Origin: Arthrobacter livingstonensis
Lineage (GTDB): Bacteria; Actinomycetota; Actinomycetes; Actinomycetales; Micrococcaceae
Reading direction: 5' to 3'
Length of the DNA stretch: 64,000 bases
Assembly (NCBI RefSeq): GCF_003219815.1
Contig: NZ_QJVD01000002.1
Span: forward strand, 81,574 to 145,573
Numbering within the stretch: the stretch's first letter is position 1; each line of letters starts with the position of its first letter. Positions 44,808 through 52,361 of this stretch are shown piece by piece. The notes beneath the pieces are model-generated. The model was not told the origin of the DNA. It did no database searches and worked only from the letters and a program-made list of their open reading frames with translations. The position numbers and the translations under genes are program-made.

Positions 44808-45773
44808 TTAGTGTGGTCGGGCTGCCAGCGCATCAATCAATTGTGGGACCACCTTGAACACGTCGCCCACTATGCCAAAGTCGGCCACATCAAAGATGGG
44901 GCAGTCGCCGTCCTTGTTGATGGCGACGATCGTCTTGGCGGTTTGCATGCCGGCCCGGTGCTGGATGGCCCCCGAGATGCCCAGCGCAATGTACAGCTGC
45001 GGCGAGACGCTGACGCCGGTCTGGCCCACTTGGGCCGTCTGCTCCACAAAGCCGGCGTCGACGGCGGCCCGCGAGGCCCCGACCGCCGCGCCGAGCGCGT
45101 CCGCAAGTTGTCCCACCAGCACAAAGTTTTCCTTTGACCCGAGCCCGCGCCCGCCGGAGACCACGGTTTTGGCACCGCGCAGTTCCGGCCGTCCCGCGGT
45201 GGCGGGCGCGTCATTCACAGCGTCGATCCGCGCGCCCGTGGCGGAAGCCAGTTCAACCGTGGTCACCTCAGGGGTGGCCGCCGGGGCAGAGCCGTCGATG
45301 GCGCCCTGGCGGACAGTGATCACGGGCAGCCCGCCCTCCACCGCCGATTCCACCACGTAAGAGCCGCCAAAGACGGAGTGTTCGGCCACCATCCGGCCGC
45401 CGTCGGCCCTGACGGACACGGCGTCCACCAGCAGGGCCCCACCGGTCCGCACGGCCAGCCGGGCAGCGATTTCGCGTCCATCCACCGAGTTGGCCGCCAG
45501 CACCGCGGCAGGTGCCAGCGCCGAGACGGCCTGCGCAAGCACGTCCACGGCGGGCGTGCCGAGCACGGCTGCGGCATCCGGGCCAACACCCTGATACACA
45601 ACAGCCGCACCCAGCTCCCCCAGGTGGGAGACGACGTCGTCCGTCAGCTGGGCGGGCGACGCCACCACGGCCACGGGCGTACCCAGCGACGCCGCGGCAG
45701 CCAGCAGCCCCCGGGCCGACGCGGCCACGGCACCCTGGTGGGTCAATTCAATAAAAGTCACTATGTTCGCCAT
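44808..45773 (-). CDS. Electron transfer flavoprotein alpha subunit (copy 2)
   Basis: This 321-residue FAD-binding ETF subunit is paralogous to the one at 21995-22963 (for example [80 protein letters not shown]). The N-terminal 110 residues differ strongly. Immediately downstream of the second etfB, with a 12-base gap. Its neighbours are valine-degradation and acyl-CoA genes, so it likely serves those dehydrogenases, whereas copy 1 stands apart from such genes. Confidence 0.93.
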   Translation of the reverse strand: MANIVTFIELTHQGAVAASARGLLAAAASLGTPVAVVASPAQLTDDVVSHLGELGAAVVYQGVGPDAAAVLGTPAVDVLAQAVSALAPAAVLAANSVDGREIAARLAVRTGGALLVDAVSVRADGGRMVAEHSVFGGSYVVESAVEGGLPVITVRQGAIDGSAPAATPEVTTVELASATGARIDAVNDAPATAGRPELRGAKTVVSGGRGLGSKENFVLVGQLADALGAAVGASRAAVDAGFVEQTAQVGQTGVSVSPQLYIALGISGAIQHRAGMQTAKTIVAINKDGDCPIFDVADFGIVGDVFKVVPQLIDALAARPH

Positions 45774-45785
45774 GCCCAGCCCTTC

Positions 45786-46553
45786 CTAGACCAAACGGTT
45801 TTCAACGAGGTACTCGGCCAGCAGTGTGCCGGCATTGCCTTCATCCACGATCTTTGTCCCGGCAACCCGCGGTGGACGCTCGTTGTGGGACACAATCACG
45901 GCGTGTGCGGGCGTGGCCGGTACCTCCAATTCCGCAAGGGACAGCGTGGTGACGGGCTTGCGCTTGGCGGTCAGGATGCCCTTGAAGTTGGGGAACCGGG
46001 CCTCGGCGGTGCGCTCGGTCACCGTCACCACGGCAGGCAGGCCCGCGCTGATGGACAGCGTCCCGGATTCGCCCTGGCGCTCGCCGGAGACCTTTCCGGG
46101 GGCGAGCTCCAGTGTGGTGAGGGATCCCACGAGCGGCAGATTCAGGTGTTCGGCCACCATGGCCGGCACCACGCCGCCGCGGCCGTCGGTGGATTCGTTG
46201 CCGGCCACGATGACATCCGCCCCGGTGTCCCTGAGTGCGGCGGCCAGCACCGCGGCCGTGCGGGTGGCGTCGGCGCCGGCCAGGGCGTCGTCAAGGATGT
46301 GGATGCCCGAGTCAGCGCCCATGGACAGCGCCTTGCGGATGGCCTTGGCTGCCTCATCCGGACCCATGGCCAGCACCACGACCTCGGTGGACTTGTCCCC
46401 GTCCTTTACGCGGAGGGCAACCTCCAGGGCGCGCTCGTTGATCTCGTCGACGATGTTGTCTCCCGCGTCGCGGTTGAGCCACCCGGTGGCTGCGTCGAGC
46501 GTGCGTTCGTCCGCTGTGTCCGGCACTTGCTTGATCAGTACAACGATCTTCAT
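45786..46553 (-). CDS. Electron transfer flavoprotein beta subunit (copy 2)
   Basis: This 255-residue ETF beta subunit starts KIVVLIKQVPDTADERTLDA, has NRDAGDNIVDEINERALEVA and LDDALAGADATRTAAVLAAA, and the docking segment EARFPNFKGILTAKRKPVT. First gene of the second etfBA operon. It is divergent from a MarR regulator, sharing 142 bases of intergenic sequence with inverted repeats, so the regulator probably controls it. The motif IKQVPDT distinguishes it from copy 1 (VKYVPDT). Confidence 0.93.
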   Translation of the reverse strand: MKIVVLIKQVPDTADERTLDAATGWLNRDAGDNIVDEINERALEVALRVKDGDKSTEVVVLAMGPDEAAKAIRKALSMGADSGIHILDDALAGADATRTAAVLAAALRDTGADVIVAGNESTDGRGGVVPAMVAEHLNLPLVGSLTTLELAPGKVSGERQGESGTLSISAGLPAVVTVTERTAEARFPNFKGILTAKRKPVTTLSLAELEVPATPAHAVIVSHNERPPRVAGTKIVDEGNAGTLLAEYLVENRLV

Positions 46554-46592
46554 GGACAGCCCCTTTGCGTGGAAAGTGTTCTTCGGCCAGAT

Positions 46593-46618
46593 TACTAGGA
46601 ACTGCTAGTATTTACTAG
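46593..46618. promoter_or_regulatory. Putative operator with three alternating CTAGTA half-sites
   Basis: TACTAG (46593-46598), CTAGTA (46605-46610) and TACTAG (46613-46618) alternate in orientation, so two overlapping dyads are possible: TACTAG-N6-CTAGTA and CTAGTA-TT-TACTAG. Placed between etfB (copy 2) and the MarR gene. The most economical reading is the MarR operator controlling both directions. Confidence 0.55.
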
Positions 46619-46695
46619 GTATCCAGAGTAAATTGTTCTTGAACCGCTCATTGCTCTCGATGTTTTCGAAGCGCTGCCGCAGGAAAGGACATGCC

Positions 46696-47232
46696 ATGGC
46701 CCCCGCATCCCCGCTGCCCATGGATCCCATTGCGGAAGCCAAACGGCAATGGATAGCGCACGGCTGGGCGGACGCCGCCGACGGCATGGCCGCCTTCTCC
46801 TCCGTCATGCGCACCCACCAGCTCATGTACAGCCGCGTCGACGCCGTCCTCAAGCCGCTGGGGCTCTCCTACGCCCGGCTGGAATTGCTGCGGCTGCTGT
46901 CCTTCACCCGCGGCGGCGCCCTGCCAATGGCCAGCGCCAGCGCCCGCCTGCAGGTGCATCCGACCAGCGTCACCAATGTGGTGGACCGGCTGGAAAGGGA
47001 CGGCTTTCTGCGACGCGAAGCCCACCCCACCGACGGACGCGCCACACTGGTGGTGCTGACCCCGGCCGGCCGCACGCTGGTTGAAGCAGCCACGGCCGCG
47101 CTCAACGAACAGGTGTTTGCACAGCCGGGAATCCCGCCGGATGAACTGCGCAGCATGACGGGGATCCTGGCCCGCTTCCGCCGCGCCTCGGGCGACTTCA
47201 CCGACCCCGCGCCGCACCCCGAGCCCCTGTAG
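46696..47232 (+). CDS. MarR family transcriptional regulator
   Basis: This 178-residue dimeric regulator has the winged-helix core LSYARLELLRLLSFTRGG and recognition region MASASARLQVHPTSVTNVVD, with RLERDGFLRREAHPTDGRAT and wing VVLTPAGRTL. It is divergent from the ETF operon. ATG 46696 follows AGGAAAGGAC; the 21 codons upstream in the same frame are unsupported. MarR proteins at such locations respond to aromatic or acyl-CoA ligands; the ligand is not known here. Confidence 0.88.
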   Translation: MAPASPLPMDPIAEAKRQWIAHGWADAADGMAAFSSVMRTHQLMYSRVDAVLKPLGLSYARLELLRLLSFTRGGALPMASASARLQVHPTSVTNVVDRLERDGFLRREAHPTDGRATLVVLTPAGRTLVEAATAALNEQVFAQPGIPPDELRSMTGILARFRRASGDFTDPAPHPEPL

Positions 47233-47563
47233 ACGCCGTATCACCTTTTACGACATTTTCTCGGACGCCGTATCACCGTTGGTTGCTGTTCCCCGTGACG
47301 CCGTATCACCGTCGGTTGCTGTTCCCCGTGACGCCGTATCACCGTCGGTTGCTGTTCCCCGTGACGCCGTATCACCGTCGGTTGCTGTTCCCCGTGACGC
47401 CGTATCACCGTCGGTTGCTGTTCCCCGTGACGCCGTATCACCGTCGGTTGCTGTTCCCCGTGACGCCGTATCACCGTCGGTTGCTGTTCCCCGTGACGCC
47501 GTATCTGAATACAACGGTGATACTGCGTCACGCAAAACCGGACCAACGGTGATACAGCGTCAC
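47232..47563. repeat. Dispersed repeat family B: 33-base tandem array of seven full units plus inverted end
   Basis: Seven almost identical 33-base units start at 47264, 47297, 47330, 47363, 47396, 47429 and 47462, each beginning GACGCCGTATCACCGTYGGT and continuing TGCTGTTCCCCGT. A partial unit starts at 47232 and another at 47495. Two units in opposite orientation (AACGGTGATACTGCGTCACG and CCAACGGTGATACAGCGTCA) end the block. The unit is a multiple of 3, so long open frames of repeats appear on both strands, but none has a ribosome site and codons are monotonous. There are no unique spacers, so it is not CRISPR. Confidence 0.9.
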
Positions 47564-48588
47564 TTGAGGCCGCGGGGCACCTCGATGTCCACCGGAACCC
47601 CCTGCGAACGCAGGTAGACCAAATGGCTGGCGGTTTCGGCGAGCGCCAGCCGCAGCGTGAAGCTGCGCAGCGAGCCAAAGCCGCGCGACCACGTCAGTTC
47701 GCGCGCCACGTCCCACACTGTCCGAGCGCTTCCCCCGGCCAGCACGGACCGGACTTCGCCCGAGCGTTCCAGCGTGTGCGCCTTCAGCTCGGCCGCCCTG
47801 CCGGCCAGGCCCGTGAAGCGGTATTCGTGGGCGGGCAGGACCTCCATGCCGTCCGCGGCCGCCATCATGCCCAGGGAGTGCAGGTAGTCGGCCACGGGAT
47901 TGTCCTGCCCGTGGGCCTCCAGGGAGATATGCGGGGTGATGCGCGGCAGGACGTGGTCGCCGGTCAGGATCAGCTGGTTCCTCTCGTCAACCAGGCAAAT
48001 GTGCCCCGGCGTGTGGCCCGGAGTCGCCAACGCCCTTACGGTCAGGCCGGCGACGGGCAGCAGGGCGCCAGAAGGGAGCCGGATCTCCGGCCCGGCGATG
48101 GCGCGCAGCTGATCCCATTGCCCGTCCCGGAACGTGACCTCATGCAGCAGCCCGGCCGGCACGCCCCACGCGGTGAACTGCGCCAGGTCCCCCGCCACGA
48201 ACGACTCCATGTCCTGGGACCACTGCGATGGCAGCGGCTCATTTTCACCCAGCGCCATCCACGTTTTACCCGTGGCCCGCAGCCGCGCCGCCATGCCGAG
48301 GTGGTCCGGGTGGTAGTGCGTCACCACCACCCCTGTGATGTCCGACGGCGCCGCCCCCGCAGCTGCCATTCCCGCCTTGAGCGCCTGCCATCCCCCGTCC
48401 GAGTCCCAGCCCGGGTCCACGAGGGCGGCTTCCCCGCGGCCGGCCAGGAGATAGGCGATTGTGTAGCGCATGGGGTTGTTGGGGAACGGCACGGGGATGG
48501 ACCACACCCCGGGGCGCACTTCCTCCACCGGCGGCATCACCTTGTTTTCCCACGCGGCGAACTGTTCGTGTCCGGTAACGGTCATCAT
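47560..48588 (-). CDS. MBL-fold metallo-hydrolase
   Basis: This 342-residue enzyme has the metallo-beta-lactamase fold. The metal-binding motif THYHPDHLGM (residues about 90-99), downstream LATPGHTPGHICLV and LTGDHVLPRITP ligands are in place. C-terminal winged-helix-like domain with conserved SGEVRSVLAGGSARTVWDVA is of the type seen in glyoxalase-II-like and SdsA-type hydrolases. It overlaps the upstream CoA-transferase-family gene by 4 bases (ATGA), so its substrate is likely an acyl-CoA or acyl ester in that pathway. The stop is next to the family B array. Confidence 0.87.
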   Translation of the reverse strand: MMTVTGHEQFAAWENKVMPPVEEVRPGVWSIPVPFPNNPMRYTIAYLLAGRGEAALVDPGWDSDGGWQALKAGMAAAGAAPSDITGVVVTHYHPDHLGMAARLRATGKTWMALGENEPLPSQWSQDMESFVAGDLAQFTAWGVPAGLLHEVTFRDGQWDQLRAIAGPEIRLPSGALLPVAGLTVRALATPGHTPGHICLVDERNQLILTGDHVLPRITPHISLEAHGQDNPVADYLHSLGMMAAADGMEVLPAHEYRFTGLAGRAAELKAHTLERSGEVRSVLAGGSARTVWDVARELTWSRGFGSLRSFTLRLALAETASHLVYLRSQGVPVDIEVPRGLK

Positions 48589-49703
48589 GGGGTGCTCCAG
48601 GCGTTAATGATCGACTCGATGCCGACGCTGCCACGCGGGTCGCGGGCGGCGGCCGGCGTCACGGCCGGACTGGTCGTGACCGAGCGGGAGAAGCGGGGGG
48701 CGGGTGCGGCCACCACCTGACTGCCGGAGCCGGACAGCGTTCCACGGGCGGCCAGGTGCGGGTGCCCGGCTGCCTCGGCATACGTCAGGACCGGCGTAAC
48801 GCAGGCGTCGACGCCGTCGAATACCTGGGCCCACTCATCCCGGCTCCGTGCCGCAAATGCCCGTGCCAGGACCTCGGCGAGTGCGGGCCACTGCGCGGGA
48901 TCGTCCCGGTCCGGCAGTTTCTCCTCCGCGGAACCGTCGAGCCACAGGCTGTCCAGCAGCGCCGCATAAAATTGCGGCTCAATGGCCCCCACGGCTACGA
49001 ATCCCCCGCCGGCACACTCATACGTGCGGTAGAACGGGGCAGCCCCGTCCAGCAGGTTGGCACCGCGGTTGTCGTTCCACATCCCAACCGAGCGCAACTC
49101 CAGGATGATTTGCGAAAGCACGCTGACGCCGTCCACCATGGCGGCGTCCACCACCTGTCCGCGCCCTGAACGGCCCCGTTCAAGCAGCGCCGCGAGGATG
49201 CCGGTCACCACAAACAGGGAGCCGCCGCCAAAGTCGCCCACCAGGTTCAGCGGCGGCACGGGCTGCGCGGCCGGTCCCATGGCGTGGAGGGCGCCGGTGA
49301 GCGCAATGTAGTTAATATCGTGCCCGGCCCGCTGCGCCAGCGGCCCGGACTGCCCCCAGCCCGTCATGCGGGCGTAGACCAGCCGCGGATTGGCGGCCAG
49401 GCACTCCTCGGGGCCCAGGCCCAGCCGTTCGGTGGTGCCAGGCCTGAAGCCCTCCAGAAAAACGTCCGCTGCCGCCACCAGTCCACGCACGCCGGCGAGG
49501 TCCGCCGGGTCCTTAAGGTTCGCCCGGACGGTGGTGCGGGACCGCTGAAGGTGGGTGTCGACGTCGTACCCGCCCACCGGCGGGACCGGCCCCACCACCC
49601 GCACCACGTCGGCACCCAGGTCCGCGAGCATCATGGCGGCGTGGGGTGCCGGGCCCATGGCGGAAAGTTCCACCACCTTGATTCCCTGCAACGGACCACT
49701 CAC
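48585..49703 (-). CDS. Alpha-methylacyl-CoA racemase (CaiB/BaiF family)
   Basis: This 372-residue enzyme inverts the alpha-methyl centre of branched acyl-CoAs so that beta-oxidation can proceed. Racemase-type residues are visible: H128 in AGHDINYIALTGALHAMG, D157 in LNLVGDFGGGS, and a Glu in VAVGAIEPQFYAALLDSL. The VDAAMVDGVSVLSQIILELR and RGANLLDGAAPFYRTYECAG segments closely resemble mycobacterial Mcr. Genuine CoA transfer is less likely because of this specific motif set. The gene is followed by MBL-hydrolase with ATGA overlap; it is the upstream member of that operon. Confidence 0.9.
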   Translation of the reverse strand: MSGPLQGIKVVELSAMGPAPHAAMMLADLGADVVRVVGPVPPVGGYDVDTHLQRSRTTVRANLKDPADLAGVRGLVAAADVFLEGFRPGTTERLGLGPEECLAANPRLVYARMTGWGQSGPLAQRAGHDINYIALTGALHAMGPAAQPVPPLNLVGDFGGGSLFVVTGILAALLERGRSGRGQVVDAAMVDGVSVLSQIILELRSVGMWNDNRGANLLDGAAPFYRTYECAGGGFVAVGAIEPQFYAALLDSLWLDGSAEEKLPDRDDPAQWPALAEVLARAFAARSRDEWAQVFDGVDACVTPVLTYAEAAGHPHLAARGTLSGSGSQVVAAPAPRFSRSVTTSPAVTPAAARDPRGSVGIESIINAWSTP

Positions 49704-49763
49704 AAAAGACTCCTGATTCTGCTGTTTCGGCTATGCCTGCGCCGGCCGGCGTTCTTCCCGCAG

Positions 49764-51295
49764 CTATTTCTGTGCCGCGGCGTGACTTTCGCGCAGCTCG
49801 CGCTTGAGGACCTTGCCAGCGCCGGACATCGGCAGCGCCTGTGCAAACTCGAAGCTGCGCGGCACCTTGTATCCGGCAATCTGCTCCCGGCAGAACGCCT
49901 GCAGCTCCGCGGCCGTGGCCTTCGCATCCGTCGCGAGCACCACCACGGCGTGCACGAGCTCGCCGTACTTGTCATCCGGGACACCGATGACGGCCGACGA
50001 CGCCACGGCCGGGTGCTTGCTGAGCGCGTTTTCCACCTCCGCGGAATACACGTTTTCCCCGCCCGTGATGATCATGTCCTTGAGCCGGTCCACCACGTAG
50101 ACAAATCCGGCGGCATCCAGGTAGCCCAGGTCGCCGGTGTGCAGCCAGCCGCCCCGCAGGGCCTCGGCGCTTTGTTCCGGATTGTTCCAGTAGCCCTGCA
50201 TGACGTGCGCGCCCTTGCAGCAGATCTCGCCCACCCCGCCAACGGCCGTCTCGTTGCCGTCGGGGTCGAGAATGGCAACCTGGCTGTGCGGGGCGGCGCG
50301 GCCTCCGGAACGCAGCAAGTCGCCGTGGTGCTCATCGGGCAGCAGCAAGGTGATGACGGGCGAGGCCTCCGTCTGCCCGTACGCCTGCACCAGTCGCAGT
50401 CCCGGCAGGCGCTCCATGGTCCGCTTGAGCACGCCTTCTGAAATGGAGGAGCCGCCGTACAGCATGCGCTTGAGGGAGGACAGGTCGTAGTTGGCGGCGG
50501 CCGGGTGGTCCACCAGGATCTGGATCATGGTTGGCACCAGCAAAACGTCGGTCGGCTTGTGCTCCTGGATGGCCGCCATCGCGGACACGGGTTCAAAGAA
50601 CGGCACCATCAGGTGCGTGCCGCCCAGGATCGTCTGCCCGGACCAGGCGGCCAGGTCCGCCAGGTGGAACATCGGGGCTGCGTGCAGCAGCGTGGCCCCG
50701 GCCGCAGCAGTCCGCCGGAGGCCACCGTGCCCAGGCCCGAGGTAACGAAGTTCGTGTGGCTGAGCATGACGCCCTTGGGGAAGCCGGTGGTCCCGCCGGT
50801 GTAATAGATTCCGGCGAGGTCGTCGCCGCTGCGGTACGCGTCCTCCACCGGTTCGGTCCCGGCCACGAGCTCCTCGTAGGAAAGCACGCCTTCGGGAGTG
50901 GGGCCATCGCCGCAGTGGATGTACGTTTCCACGCCCGGCGCCTTTTCCCGCAGCGCCGCCGCCATGGGTGCGAAAGCGTCGTCCAGCAGCAGCACCCTGG
51001 TGCCGGAATCGTTCATGGCATAAGCGACTTCCGTGGGGCTCAAGCGGATGTTGATCGGGGTGACGGCGCCGCCGGCCCACGGCACGGCGATCAGGTACTC
51101 GGCAAAACGGTCAGAGTTGAGCGAGACGATCCCCACCCTGTCCCCGGCGGCCACGCCGAGCATTTGCAGGGCGCCGGCAAGGCGGGCCACCCGGTCCGCA
51201 TGTTCGACGTAGCTCCGCTGCCGGTCCTTGTAGATGGTGGCGATGGCGTTCGGTGTGGCCTGCAGCGAACGGTGCAGCCCTTGGGTCAGATACAC
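49764..51295 (-). pseudogene. Acyl-CoA ligase (AMP-binding), apparent single-base frameshift
   Basis: The protein would be about 510 residues. The N-terminal part (51295 down to about 50700) has YIYTGGTTGFPKG-like IYYTGGTTGFPKGVMLSHTN adenylation motif. The C-terminal part reads in another frame from about 50700 down to 49764 with LLHAAPMFHLADLA, LVQAYGQTEASPVI, GYLDAAGFVYVVDRLKDMII and the catalytic Lys in GAGKVLKRELRE. Adding one C to the CCCC run at 50696-50699 (plus strand) restores the frame as LLRPGATLLHAAPMFH. Either a genuine inactivating deletion or a sequencing error. Otherwise all domain motifs are intact. Neighbour of fatty-acid oxidation genes. Confidence 0.85.
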
Positions 51296-51371
51296 GGTGA
51301 CTCCTCATCCTTGTCGACGGTGACAATTAAAAGAACAGTTTTGGTACTGTCATAATGCACGACGCCGGCTC

Positions 51372-52361
51372 TCACCAGCCGTGGAATTCGGCCGGTCTGC
51401 GTTCCCCGAGGGCCGCCACGGCTTCCATCAGGTCCTCGCTGTGCAGGAACGCGGAATTCCACAGGGCGACGTGGCGCAGCCCGCGGGCGATGCGTTCCTC
51501 GCGGTCCTCGTTCAGTACAGCCTTGGTGCCGGCCACGGCCAGCGGCGAGTTCGCCGCCATCTCCGCGGCCATGCCCAGGGCCGCAGCCAGCAGCGATTCG
51601 GCGTCCGGGTAGACGTCGTTGACCAGGCCGATCCTCTCCGCCCGCTCCGCCGTAATGTCCTTGCCGGTCAGCGTCAGCTCCCGCAGGTGTCCCTCCCCCA
51701 CGATGCCGCGCAGCCGTTGCAGGCTGCCGACGTCGGCCACTATCGCCAGCCGCGCTTCCCGGACACTGAACCTGGCATCGGCGGAGGCCAGCCGGACGTC
51801 CGCGGCGCTGATGAGGTCCACGCCACCGCCGATGCACCAGCCGGAGACGGCGGCGATGACGGGCTTGCGGCACGCCGCCACCGCAGTGACGCCGTCCTGG
51901 AGCTGGCCGATCAAGCGCAGCAGCTCACCGCGGGCGGCTGCGGTGGCGGTGGTAGCCGCGCCGGACGCCGTTGCGGCATGCCCGGAACCGGTTCCGGGGC
52001 TGAGCTTCGCCAGCCACGGCCCCAGCACCTCCTGGACGTCAAGGCCCACGCTGAAGTGGTTCCCGGCGCCGGTGAGCACCACGGCGCGGACGGAGTCGTC
52101 GGCGTCGAGTTCGCGGAACAGCCGTGGCAGTTCCGACCAGAAGTCCAGGCCCATCATGTTGCCCCGGCCTGGCCCGGCCAGGCGCACCACCGTCACGCCT
52201 GGCGCGGCTTCCGGCTCCACCGTGAACGCCTTCCAGCGGTCGCCCCGCCTGCTGTTTACCACTCCGGCACTGCCCGGGCCTAGATCTTCCGGTCCGGCAC
52301 TGTCCGGCCGCGTGTTTTCCGGTCCAGCGGTCCCTGACGGGGCGTTTTCCGTCGGGGCCAT
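51372..52361 (-). CDS. Enoyl-CoA hydratase/isomerase-type crotonase with extended N-terminus
   Basis: This 329-residue crotonase has a 40-residue disordered, repeat-like N-terminus (ENAPSGTAGPENTRPDSAGP, then EDLGPGSAG) encoded by imperfect DNA repeats. Core motifs: LTGAGNHFSVGLDVQEVLGP, VSGWCIGGGVDLISAADVRL and FSVREARLAIVADVGSLQRL. The Asp in ADVGSLQRL at the second catalytic site resembles dienoyl-CoA isomerase-like (ECH1) crotonases rather than hydratases. A low-complexity Ala/Thr insertion follows the first oxyanion region. ATG 52361 overlaps the TGA of the fadB-like gene (TGATG). Confidence 0.85.
   Translation of the reverse strand: MAPTENAPSGTAGPENTRPDSAGPEDLGPGSAGVVNSRRGDRWKAFTVEPEAAPGVTVVRLAGPGRGNMMGLDFWSELPRLFRELDADDSVRAVVLTGAGNHFSVGLDVQEVLGPWLAKLSPGTGSGHAATASGAATTATAAARGELLRLIGQLQDGVTAVAACRKPVIAAVSGWCIGGGVDLISAADVRLASADARFSVREARLAIVADVGSLQRLRGIVGEGHLRELTLTGKDITAERAERIGLVNDVYPDAESLLAAALGMAAEMAANSPLAVAGTKAVLNEDREERIARGLRHVALWNSAFLHSEDLMEAVAALGERRPAEFHGW

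Noticed and set aside
47264-47494. Array read as CRISPR
   Set aside because: Units are contiguous and identical with no unique spacers, and no cas genes are present.
47248-47535. Reading frame encoding GDTASRGTATD repeats on the minus strand (and similar frames on the plus strand)
   Set aside because: It is open only because the repeat is 33 bases long. There is no ribosome-binding site, and the sequence matches an intergenic repeat seen elsewhere.
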